Part shown: positions 22,801 through 32,154 of the stretch, in pieces
How the letters are laid out: the number at the start of each line of letters is the position of its first letter
Position numbering within the stretch: position 1 is the first letter of the stretch
NCBI RefSeq assembly: GCF_019263595.1
Contig: NZ_JADQDD010000031.1
Span: forward strand, 1-32,154
Source: Pseudonocardia sp. KRD291
GTDB taxonomy: Bacteria; Actinomycetota; Actinomycetes; Mycobacteriales; Pseudonocardiaceae
Length of the DNA stretch: 32,154 bases
Reading direction: 5' to 3'
Position numbers and translations under genes: made by a program
Notes under the pieces: generated by a model
What the model was told of the DNA's origin: nothing
The model's input: only the letters and a program-made list of their open reading frames with translations
Database searches by the model: none

Positions 22801-23786
22801 CGGAGGCCGCCGAAGACCAGCAGGCCGGCGCCGACGCCCGCCGTCACGGCGACGGCGAACGTGGCCGGGGCGAAGCGCACCGCGAACGCGCGCCCGAACG
22901 TCCCGGCCTGCAGCGCGACCAGCTTCAGGTCCACCGCCGGGCCGACGACCAGGAACACCAGCCGGGGCAGCAGCGGCAGCATCGCCAGCGACGCCGCGAC
23001 GAACGCGTCCGCCTCGCTGCACAACGACAGCAGCACGGCCAGCACCGCCATCACGGCGATGCCGAGCAGCATCCGTCCGGCCAGCGCGTCCAGCCACTGC
23101 GGTGGCACCAGCACGCGCAGCGCGGCCGCGGCCACGGCGCCGACGACCAGGAACGCCCCGGCCGAGACGAGGTCCGCCCGCGCCGTCTCGGCCACCACCG
23201 CCCATCGGGCCTTCCCGGTGCCGGCCGGTGCCGGAGCGAGCCGCCGGGTGATCCACTCGCTGCGACCGGCCCGCTGCCAGAGCCACCCCATCGCGCACGC
23301 GGTCGTCAGGGAGCCGAGGAACCGTGCGCCCACCATCTCCGGAGCGTCCGGGAACGCCGTGGCCGTCGCCACCAGCACCACCGGGTTCACCGCCGGTGCG
23401 GCGAGCAGGAACGTCAGCGCGGCCGCCTCCGGCGCGCCCTGCCCGATCAGCCGCCGCGCGACCGGCACCGACGCGCACTCGCAGCCGGGCAGCACCATCG
23501 CCGCGGCCCCGGCGACCGGCACCGCGACCGCCGTCCGGGCCGGCAGCACCCGGCGCAGCACCACCGGTGAGACGAAACCGGCGATCAGCCCGGACAGCAG
23601 AACCCCGAGCACCAGGAACGGCAGGGCCTGCAGGCAGACGGCGACGAACACGGTCGCCGCGGTGCGCAGGGCGGGCGCGTCGAACGCGTCGGCGATCAGG
23701 GACCGGGCCAGCACGGCGGCGAGCAGCACCGCGCAGAACACGTGCAGCGAGGTGGCCCCCGGACGGGGCCGGACGGCGGTCGTCAC
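22797..23786 (-). CDS. UPF0718/ArsP-like permease
   Basis: 329 residues with eight or more hydrophobic helices in two halves. Half 1 contains the PGCECASVPVARRLIGQG motif with two cysteines, followed by FLLAAPAVNPVVL. Half 2 contains LSLCSEADAFVAASL and VGPAVDLKLV. These are hallmarks of the DUF318/UPF0718 permeases, which include the organoarsenical exporter ArsP. No arsenic genes are nearby. The partner is the TIGR03943 protein encoded immediately downstream with a 4-nt overlap, so the two probably form one membrane complex for a metal or small thiol-reactive compound (inferred). Confidence 0.9.
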   Translation of the reverse strand: MTTAVRPRPGATSLHVFCAVLLAAVLARSLIADAFDAPALRTAATVFVAVCLQALPFLVLGVLLSGLIAGFVSPVVLRRVLPARTAVAVPVAGAAAMVLPGCECASVPVARRLIGQGAPEAAALTFLLAAPAVNPVVLVATATAFPDAPEMVGARFLGSLTTACAMGWLWQRAGRSEWITRRLAPAPAGTGKARWAVVAETARADLVSAGAFLVVGAVAAAALRVLVPPQWLDALAGRMLLGIAVMAVLAVLLSLCSEADAFVAASLAMLPLLPRLVFLVVGPAVDLKLVALQAGTFGRAFAVRFAPATFAVAVTAGVGAGLLVFGGLR

Positions 23787-23823
23787 GGCGGGGATCGTGG
23801 CACCGGGCCGACCCGCCCCACGG

Positions 23824-23840
23824 ACGGATCACGAATCCGT
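23824..23840. promoter_or_regulatory. Short inverted repeat upstream of the permease operon
   Basis: ACGGAT-cacga-ATCCGT lies 38 bp upstream of the permease start and downstream of the kinase gene. It could be an operator for the permease pair. It does not match the AT-rich Zur consensus. Confidence 0.3.
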
Positions 23841-23859
23841 TCCCGAACGCGATCGGTGG

Positions 23860-24489
23860 CTACGGGCTGTTGTCCAGGACCACGTCGGCGCGTTCGGCCG
23901 TGCGCTCCGCGGCGGCGAGGGCCTGCTCCTGGGTCGACCAGCGGGCCCGGAACGGCGCGTACCCGGTCCAGTCCTCCCGCGCGCGCAACCGTCGTTCCCG
24001 CTGCTCGGCGGGGGTGTCGACCCAGACGGCCAGGCTCGTCACCGGGGTCAGTACCCGGGCCCCGGCGCCGCAGCCCTCCAGCACCACGACCGGCGCGGGG
24101 TCCGTCGAGCGCCACGGTCCGGGGGCGTCGCGGTCCCAGTCCCAGGTCCGCCGGCGCAGCATCGAGCCGGTGGCGAGCGGGTCCCCGATCCACCGCCGGG
24201 CGAGCGCGGGGGTCCGCGCGAGGCCGTCCCAGCCGGGGTAGATCTCCTCGAGCGTGATCAGCGGGGCGTGCAGGGACCGGGCCAGGTGCCCGGCCAGCGT
24301 CGACTTCCCGGCCCCGGAGAACCCGTCCACGGTGACCAGCCGGTTCCCGGCCGCCCCCGGCTCCGCCGCCCGGACCAGGGCGCCGACCGCCGCGGCCCAC
24401 CCGCCGCTGCGGTCCACCCGGATCCGCCGACCCGCCCCGTCGGGCCACTGGTGAACCATCACGTGCGGCGCGCGCTCGTCCTGGTTCAC
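23860..24489 (-). CDS. P-loop nucleoside/uridine kinase-like protein
   Basis: 209 residues. A Walker A motif GFSGAGKST is at residues 56-64, after an N-terminal lead of about 50 residues. Later segments VVVLEGCGAG (Walker B-like strand) and RERRLRAREDW (LID-like Arg-rich helix) match the uridine kinase-like ATPase fold. The substrate is not clear; annotated relatives are often simply ATP-binding proteins. The GTG start at 24489 is 10 bp after the dehydrogenase gene; an internal ATG at 24459 is an alternative. The tight spacing suggests co-transcription with the dehydrogenase. Confidence 0.82.
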   Translation of the reverse strand: MNQDERAPHVMVHQWPDGAGRRIRVDRSGGWAAAVGALVRAAEPGAAGNRLVTVDGFSGAGKSTLAGHLARSLHAPLITLEEIYPGWDGLARTPALARRWIGDPLATGSMLRRRTWDWDRDAPGPWRSTDPAPVVVLEGCGAGARVLTPVTSLAVWVDTPAEQRERRLRAREDWTGYAPFRARWSTQEQALAAAERTAERADVVLDNSP

Positions 24490-24499
24490 GAGTTCCGGC

Positions 24500-25504
24500 T
24501 CAGGGCGTGACGACGATCTTGATGTGGGCTGCTGCGGGGTCCGGGGACAGGGCGTCGCCGACGTGGTCGAGGTCCACGTGCGCGGTCACCAGGCGGTCCA
24601 GGTCCACCGCTCCGGACGCGGCGAGCTCGACCGCGGTCGGCCAGGTGTCGGCGTAGCGGAACGTGCCGGTCAGCGTGATCTCCCGGGACTGCAGCGACGC
24701 CACCGGCAGCGTCATCTCGTCGGCGCCCATCCCGACCAGGACCACCGTGCCGCCCGCGCGGACGGCTCCGATCCCGGCGGTCACCGCGGCCGGGGCACCG
24801 GAACAGTCGACGAACACGTCGGCGTCGACGCCGCGGCCGGCCGGGTCGCCGTCGCGCGGGTCGAGGACGTCGGTGGCGCCGTGCTCCAGGGCGCTCGCGC
24901 GCCGCCGGGCGTCGAGGTCGGTGACCACGACCTGCGCGGCGCCGAGCACCCGCGCCACCTGCGCGACCAGCAGCCCGATCGGCCCGGCGCCGGCCACGAG
25001 CACCCGCGAGCCGAGCCCGGTGCCGGCCTTGCGGTTCGCCCAGATCGCCACCGAGAGCGGCTCCAGCAACGCCGCCGCGTCGTCGGAGACGGAGTCCGGG
25101 ACGGGGTGGGCGAAGTCGTCGGCGATCGTCACGTACTCGCTGAACGCGCCGTCGACCGGCGGGGTCGCGAAGAACGCGATGTCCGGACAGAGGTTGTACT
25201 CGCCGCGGTGGCAGTACCGGCAGCGACGGCAGGGCACGCCCGGCTCGATCGAGACCCGCTGCCCGATCCGGGAGGCCTCCACCCCGGTCCCGACGGCGAC
25301 GACCCGGCCGGACGGCTCGTGCCCGAGCACCAGCGGCTCGCGGACCACGAACTGGCCGATCCGCCCGTGCGTGAAGTAGTGCACGTCCGACCCGCAGGTC
25401 CCCACGGCGCCGACCCGCACCAGCACCTCGCCGGGCGCGGGCCGGGGGACCGCGCGCTGCTGGACCTCCAGCTCGCCCGCGGCGCGCAGCACGCTGCACC
25501 GCAT
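24500..25504 (-). CDS. Zinc-dependent polyol/alcohol dehydrogenase (sorbitol dehydrogenase-like MDR)
   Basis: 334 residues, medium-chain dehydrogenase. Catalytic zinc ligands are Cys37 (GTCGSD), His62 and Glu63 (GHEPSG) and Glu148 (LLEPLS). The structural zinc lobe has Cys92, Cys95, Cys98 and Cys106. The cofactor motif is GAGPIGLL near 172-179. Segments CGSDVHYFTHGRIG and PDIAFFATPPVDGAF are characteristic of sorbitol/xylitol dehydrogenases, which oxidise polyols to ketoses with NAD. The ATG at 25504 is the start; upstream in-frame codons encode no family sequence. A P-loop kinase gene follows 10 bp downstream, raising the possibility of a sugar or polyol pathway. Confidence 0.9.
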   Translation of the reverse strand: MRCSVLRAAGELEVQQRAVPRPAPGEVLVRVGAVGTCGSDVHYFTHGRIGQFVVREPLVLGHEPSGRVVAVGTGVEASRIGQRVSIEPGVPCRRCRYCHRGEYNLCPDIAFFATPPVDGAFSEYVTIADDFAHPVPDSVSDDAAALLEPLSVAIWANRKAGTGLGSRVLVAGAGPIGLLVAQVARVLGAAQVVVTDLDARRRASALEHGATDVLDPRDGDPAGRGVDADVFVDCSGAPAAVTAGIGAVRAGGTVVLVGMGADEMTLPVASLQSREITLTGTFRYADTWPTAVELAASGAVDLDRLVTAHVDLDHVGDALSPDPAAAHIKIVVTP

Positions 25505-25642
25505 CGACTCGGGGACCCCGCTGACCGCTCCGGACACCCGCAGGACACTGCCAGCCCGGTCGGGATCGCGCCACGCCCGCCGGGCGGCGCGCGGGCGGTA
25601 TCCGCGTCGCGTCCGCCGTCCGGGGAGGGCCATGATGCGGCG

Positions 25643-26164
25643 GTGCTCCCGGACGTCGCGCTCGCCGACCTCGACGAGTCCACCCTCGACGACCTGCTCG
25701 CGGCCGCCGTCGACGGCGCCGACCCGGCCGAGGTGATGGCTCCGCTGCCCGGCGAGCGGGGCTGGACCGCCGCCCAGCGCGCGGAGTTCCGGGCGTTCCA
25801 CCGCCGGCGTTCGCTGGCGACGGCGACGCCGGTGGAGCGCACGTTCGTGGTGCTCGCCGACGGCCGGGCGGCGGGCGCGGCCCGGCTGGAGCCGGTCGCG
25901 GACGGCGTCGAGATCGGGATCTGGCTGGCCCGCCCGTGGCGCGGGCGCGGCGTCGGGGGACGGGTCGTGCACCTGCTGGCGGCACGGGCCGGTGGCCGGG
26001 AGCTCGTCGCGGAGACGACGAGCGGCAACGCCGCGGCGCTCCGGCTGCTCCGGACCCTGGGTGCCGAGCTGAGCACGGACGGCGACGATGTGCACGCCCG
26101 CCTGGCCCCGCCCCGGATCCTGGGCGGCGGGACGCTGGACAGCGCACCCGCCGGTGGTGATTGA
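25643..26164 (+). CDS. GNAT-family N-acetyltransferase
   Basis: 173 residues from a GTG at 25643, which is the only start in frame close to the domain. The acetyl-CoA-binding motif is IWLARPWRGRGVGGRVVHLL (around residues 93-112), preceded by RTFVVLADGRAAGAARLEP and followed by ETTSGNAAALRLLRTLGAE. These are motifs A and B of GNAT enzymes. The N-terminal 65 residues contain a segment (GERGWTAAQRAEFRAFHRRRS) seen in other members. The acceptor is unknown. The gene is divergent from the dehydrogenase gene and in line with the VOC gene. Confidence 0.85.
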   Translation: MLPDVALADLDESTLDDLLAAAVDGADPAEVMAPLPGERGWTAAQRAEFRAFHRRRSLATATPVERTFVVLADGRAAGAARLEPVADGVEIGIWLARPWRGRGVGGRVVHLLAARAGGRELVAETTSGNAAALRLLRTLGAELSTDGDDVHARLAPPRILGGGTLDSAPAGGD

Positions 26165-26232
26165 CTGTCTCCGGTCACGTCAGCGCTCCCCGCACGGCTG
26201 CCGATGGCCGATCGACGACGAGAAGGGCGCCG

Positions 26233-26670
26233 ATGGGCTCGGGCATCGAACGGCCGGCGGTCACCGGCTTCCACCACGTGTCGGCCATCGTGTCCGACGT
26301 GGAGGCCAGCGCGACCTGGTACCAGCGGGTGCTCGGCCTGCAGCGGCTCCCGGTGACGTTCCCGCACCACGGCGAGGACTCCGGCGACGGCAAGGCGGCG
26401 CTGCTGCTCGACACCGCGACCGGGGTGATGATCGAGCTGCACCACGACGCGGCGGGGAGCGCACCGGACCGGGCCCGCAACGCGCTGGACCACCTCGCGT
26501 TCGGCGTCGCGGACCGCGCGACGCTGGACGGCTGGGCGGCCTGGCTGGACACGCTCGGCGTCGTCCACGACGGGGTCCGCGACCGGACCGAGCCCACCAC
26601 CTACGCGGCCCTGGAGTTCCAGGACCCGGACGGCATCGCCCTGGAGTTCATCTACTTCCCGACCGGGTGA
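26233..26670 (+). CDS. VOC-family (glyoxalase/bleomycin resistance fold) protein
   Basis: 145 residues, one VOC domain of two beta-alpha-beta units. Metal-ligand-type residues are the His in GFHHVSAIV, the His in LDHLAFGV and the Glu in GIALEFIY. The segment ASATWYQRVLGLQRLP follows the first strand. AGAAGG lies at proper distance before the ATG at 26233. The protein may be a lyase, isomerase, dioxygenase or a binding protein; the neighbours do not decide between them. It ends 38 bp before the methyltransferase gene on the same strand. Confidence 0.87.
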   Translation: MGSGIERPAVTGFHHVSAIVSDVEASATWYQRVLGLQRLPVTFPHHGEDSGDGKAALLLDTATGVMIELHHDAAGSAPDRARNALDHLAFGVADRATLDGWAAWLDTLGVVHDGVRDRTEPTTYAALEFQDPDGIALEFIYFPTG

Positions 26671-26708
26671 CCGGCGCCGCGACCTACCCCGACCGGGAGC
26701 GAACACGC

Positions 26709-27581
26709 ATGAGCCCGACCCCAGGCACTCCGTCCGGCACGCTCGGCTCCGGAGCCGAGCAGCCCGACACCTACGAGCGCAGCCTGGCGCACTGGGCCGA
26801 ACAGGGCCGGGCCGGGATGGAGGCCTTCTACGCGCTGGCCTCGGAGGACTACCGGCAGATGGTCGCGGCCCGCAACTGGTCGGCCGACCTGCGCCGGGTG
26901 GCCCGCGACTCCCGGGTGCGGGCGCTGGACGTGGCGTGCGGCAGCGGGAAGTTCCCGGCCGAGCTGATGCGCCGGGGACTGGCCGACGCGCTGGCCGGGA
27001 CGACCGTCGAGGTCGACCTGCTCGACCCGTCCGCGTTCTCGATCGCCGAGGCCCGCTCCGTGCTCGGCCCGCCGTTCGTGCCCGCGGCCGAGCACGAGGT
27101 CCGGCTGCAGGACCTCGACCCGTCCCACGGCGACTACGACGTCGCGTGGGCGACACACGCGCTCTACGCGATCCCGCCGTCGGAGCTCGACGCCGGAGTG
27201 GCCCGGATGGTGGCGGCGCTGCGGCCGGGCGGGTTCGGCGCGGTGGTGCAGGCGACCACGACGTCGCACTACCTGCGTTTCGCGGAGCTGTTCCGGGCCG
27301 CCCACTCGCCGGCGGGCACGCCGTTCACCAGTGCCGAGCAGGTCGCCGCGTCGCTCGTGGCCGCGGGCGTCACACCGTCGGTGGGGACGCTGCGCTACAC
27401 GGTGGGCAGCACCGACCGCGACGTCGTCGAGGGGTTCCTGCAACGGTGCGTGTTCGACGACTCGGTGCCGCTGAGCCGGATGGAGGCCGACGGCCCGCTG
27501 GGTGAGTACCTGGCCGGGTGCCGCGGGCCCGAGGGCTACCGGTTCGTCCAGGACGTGCACGTGCTGACCTGGGACGTGTAG
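26709..27581 (+). CDS. Class I SAM-dependent methyltransferase
   Basis: 290 residues. The SAM-binding motif I is ALDVACGSGKFP at 72-83, the acidic end of strand 2 is in EVDLLDPS, and motif IV is YDVAWATHALYAIPP. The protein has a long N-terminal lead with YERSLAHWAEQGRAGMEAFY. No sequence feature identifies the acceptor. The start at 26709 was chosen because the domain begins soon after; its ribosome-binding site is weak (GGGAGCG). It is convergent with the oxygenase gene. Confidence 0.86.
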   Translation: MSPTPGTPSGTLGSGAEQPDTYERSLAHWAEQGRAGMEAFYALASEDYRQMVAARNWSADLRRVARDSRVRALDVACGSGKFPAELMRRGLADALAGTTVEVDLLDPSAFSIAEARSVLGPPFVPAAEHEVRLQDLDPSHGDYDVAWATHALYAIPPSELDAGVARMVAALRPGGFGAVVQATTTSHYLRFAELFRAAHSPAGTPFTSAEQVAASLVAAGVTPSVGTLRYTVGSTDRDVVEGFLQRCVFDDSVPLSRMEADGPLGEYLAGCRGPEGYRFVQDVHVLTWDV

Positions 27582-27594
27582 GGCCTCGGGCGCT

Positions 27595-27626
27595 GTGTTC
27601 AGCGGGCGTAGTGCTCAGCGGGCGTT
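27595..27626. repeat. 16-bp tandem duplication at the oxygenase stop codon
   Basis: Units 27595-27610 (GTGTTCAGCGGGCGTA) and 27611-27626 (GTGCTCAGCGGGCGTT) differ at two positions. The second contains the oxygenase TGA codon (27617-27615) and last codons; the first repeats that end beyond the stop. Confidence 0.75.
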
Positions 27627-28340
27627 GTGGAAGATGACGCCGAGCACGTTGCGCTCGCCGGTGTGCACCTCGCTGACCCCGTGCCGCATCTGCACCCGGT
27701 GGTACCCGCGCGAGCCCCGTCGCGGGCGTTGCCGGACCGGGAACACGACCGCCTGGCCCTGCTGCGGGCGCAGCACCGTCGGCCGGGACTGCATGCGCGG
27801 CCGCTGCTCGACGAACACGCTCTCGCCGCCGGTGAAGTCGTCGTCCGGGCGGCTGAGCATGACCAGGAACTGCAGCGGGAAGACCAGGTCGCCGTAGACG
27901 TCCTGGTGCAGGCAGTTGAACCCGGTCGGGCCGTAGCGCACCACCAGCGGGGTCGGCCTGTGCTGCCCGGCCGCCGCGCACTCGTCGACGAGCCCGTCGA
28001 GGGTCTCCGGGAACGTGCGCTCGCCGAGGAGCCCCGCCCAGTCGTTCGCGACCCGCGCGAGGTGCGGGTAGACCCGCTCGCGCAACGTCTGCACCAGCGG
28101 CGGAAGCGGGTCGGCGAAGTAGCGGTAGCTGCCGATGCCGTAGGAGTGCCGCGCCATCACGACGGTGTTCCGGAAGCGCGCGTCGTCGTCGAACATCGCG
28201 GTGATCTCGGCGCACTGTTGCGGGGTCAGCAGCGGAGGGGTGACCGCGGTGCCGGTCTCGTCGAGCCGGTGTCGCAGGTCGGCCCAGTCCAGCCCGTCCA
28301 GGGCGGGGACGGCGGCGTCGGTGGTCGGTGCGCGCGTCAT
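27615..28340 (-). CDS. 2-oxoglutarate/Fe(II)-dependent oxygenase
   Basis: 241 residues. The double-stranded beta-helix core has the iron facial triad HQD (His145, Asp147) and a distal His220 in MRHGVSEV. Arg230 in TGERNVLG is placed to bind 2-oxoglutarate. Other conserved blocks are PLLTPQQCAEI near the N-terminus, VVRYGPTGFNCLHQD, DFTGGESVFVEQRPR and GVIFHNA at the end. The substrate is unknown; similar actinobacterial proteins are uncharacterised, and an AlkB-like nucleic-acid role has no direct support here. It is divergent from the fused acyl-CoA carboxylase. Confidence 0.88.
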   Translation of the reverse strand: MTRAPTTDAAVPALDGLDWADLRHRLDETGTAVTPPLLTPQQCAEITAMFDDDARFRNTVVMARHSYGIGSYRYFADPLPPLVQTLRERVYPHLARVANDWAGLLGERTFPETLDGLVDECAAAGQHRPTPLVVRYGPTGFNCLHQDVYGDLVFPLQFLVMLSRPDDDFTGGESVFVEQRPRMQSRPTVLRPQQGQAVVFPVRQRPRRGSRGYHRVQMRHGVSEVHTGERNVLGVIFHNAR

Positions 28341-28437
28341 GGTGGGCCCAACACCGTCCCGGCCCCATCCGTTGCACCTCCCCCCACCCGACGCAGCCAC
28401 GCGAGGTCGTCGGTGGGAGTCCGCGGGACGGGTGTCG

Positions 28438-28467
28438 TTGACATCGCGGCCGCGGGCGACGAAGGAT
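28438..28467 (+). promoter_or_regulatory. Predicted promoter of the fused carboxylase and its leader
   Basis: TTGACA (28438-28443) matches the consensus exactly. AAGGAT (28462-28467) is 18 bases downstream and is a weak -10. The expected start of transcription is at or next to the ATG at 28475. Confidence 0.45.
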
Positions 28468-28474
28468 GCCGACC

Positions 28475-28513
28475 ATGGCAGCGAGGGCGCCGCGACGGCG
28501 CACAGGGTTCTGA
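28475..28513 (+). CDS. Possible 12-residue leader peptide before the carboxylase gene
   Basis: MAARAPRRRTGF ends in a TGA 4 nt before the carboxylase GTG. An in-frame ATG nine bases earlier gives a 15-residue version, and GAAGGA lies 8 nt before the second ATG. Alternatively the mRNA is leaderless. The arrangement would let ribosomes ending the leader re-initiate on the carboxylase, whose own ribosome-binding site is weak. No attenuator codons stand out beyond the RRR run. Confidence 0.35.
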   Translation: MAARAPRRRTGF

Positions 28514-28517
28514 CCAG

Positions 28518-31847
<3,330 letters not shown>

Positions 31848-31852
31848 ACCGG

Positions 31853-31889
31853 GGACCCCGCCGGGCCGCCGCATCGCCGGACGGGGTCC
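31853..31889 (+). terminator. Hairpin after the carboxylase gene
   Basis: GGACCCCGCCGG (31853-31864) pairs with CCGG-a-CGGGGTCC (31877-31889), a 12-bp stem with one bulged A and a 12-base loop. It begins 5 nt after the stop codon. Pyrimidine-rich TCTCCTGCCCT follows. Confidence 0.7.
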
Positions 31890-31901
31890 TCTCCTGCCCT
31901 G

Positions 31902-31916
31902 CGTGATGACGTCACG
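31902..31916. promoter_or_regulatory. Short palindrome upstream of the secreted-protein gene
   Basis: CGTGA-tgacg-TCACG, containing the 8-bp perfect palindrome TGACGTCA (31907-31914). It lies about 130 bp before the next start codon, and a second small inverted repeat CCACC-aac-GGTGG follows at 31950-31962. Either could be an operator, with no direct support. Confidence 0.25.
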
Positions 31917-32044
31917 TGGTCGACACGACATCGACGGGGTTAATTCACACCACCAACGGTGGGCACTCCTACCTCAACCGTCACATCCGTACGTAGCGTC
32001 GCTCGCGTCCCGATGGTTCATGCGAACGAGGCGGTCGAGCGGAC

Positions 32045-32154
32045 ATGGCACGCGCTGTTGCACGACGGATGGTGATCACCGGAGTCGCGATGTTCACGGC
32101 CGGGGTGGTGTCGGTGGCCGGGAGCGGCCTGGCGCCGGCCCATGCCGATGACGC
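32045..32154 (+). CDS. N-terminus of a secreted protein with a signal peptide, cut by the window edge
   Basis: The ATG at 32045 opens a frame that runs to the end of the window (36 codons plus two bases). It has a basic n-region (MARAVARR), a hydrophobic h-region (residues 9-29: MVITGVAMF then GVVSVAG) and a signal peptidase I site after APAHA (Ala34), followed by DDA. This is a textbook Sec signal peptide, with no twin-arginine motif and no lipobox cysteine. The mature protein is outside the window, so its function cannot be told. An imperfect GAGCGG precedes the ATG. Confidence 0.78.
   Translation, partial: MARAVARRMVITGVAMFTAGVVSVAGSGLAPAHADD

Noticed and set aside
23787-23859. Zur box upstream of the permease pair
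   Set aside because: The only symmetric site is GC-balanced ACGGAT-N5-ATCCGT, which lacks the AT-rich core expected for Zur.
22339-24510. 723-codon plus-strand frame over the permease and kinase genes
   Set aside because: It is antisense to three recognised proteins, with Ser/Thr/Arg/Pro-rich sequence and no motif.

Overview
The window reads as chromosomal DNA from a high-GC actinomycete, most likely a Pseudonocardia or close relative (Pseudonocardiaceae). The evidence is a very GC-rich third codon position, a mycothiol-dependent formaldehyde dehydrogenase (mycothiol is an actinobacterial thiol), an actinobacterial-type QcrB, a mycobacterial-type FadA/FadB pair, a DUF222/13E12 HNH protein with an actinobacterial LexA box, and many GTG starts. 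The genus is inferred from protein style; no rRNA is present. No gap between genes exceeds about 280 bp. I see no tRNA, rRNA, CRISPR array, prophage or intact insertion sequence.

Layout. 1-3910: 3' part of an MFS transporter (+), a 20-bp-stem terminator, then the minus-strand pair mscR and MBL hydrolase (formaldehyde/mycothiol detoxification), divergent from a crotonase. 3957-5591: fumarylacetoacetase (last step of tyrosine breakdown) convergent with a 4-HBT thioesterase. 5642-9986: a MerR regulator divergent from the fadA-fadB fatty-acid beta-oxidation operon, with a MerR-type promoter and two operator copies between them. 10103-13641: a DUF1330 protein, a DedA membrane protein, an ATPase/permease ABC pair and a TetR regulator. 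13892-17267: an orphan full-length cytochrome b (QcrB) with a palindrome in its promoter, then a DUF222-HNH protein with a LexA-like box and a predicted leaderless mRNA. 17206-19838: remnant of a regulator, an EamA exporter, and an arsR-SRPBCC-SRPBCC operon. 19972-21988: a YtrA-type GntR regulator with its ABC transporter. 22081-25504: TIGR03943 protein plus UPF0718/ArsP-like permease, a P-loop kinase and a polyol-type zinc dehydrogenase, all minus strand. 25643-28340: a GNAT acetyltransferase, a VOC protein, a methyltransferase and a 2-oxoglutarate/Fe(II) oxygenase. 28518-31847: a single-chain acyl-CoA carboxylase (biotin carboxylase, biotin carrier and carboxyltransferase in one chain) preceded by a possible leader ORF. 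32045-end: the start of a secreted protein.

How the genes work together. Several units deal with acyl-CoA and small-carbon metabolism: FadA/FadB, the crotonase, the thioesterase, fumarylacetoacetase and the fused carboxylase. Regulation is mostly local. Five promoters (merR, tetR, HNH gene, arsR and the leader before the carboxylase) place a -10 element 6-7 nt before a start codon, suggesting leaderless mRNAs. Where a regulator heads its unit, a palindrome overlaps its own promoter.

The most interesting candidates are the orphan regulated QcrB, the LexA-box HNH gene, the fused carboxylase with its leader, the double MerR operator, and a recurring pattern of short tandem duplications at gene 3' ends. 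None of these is proven to be a new system from sequence alone.
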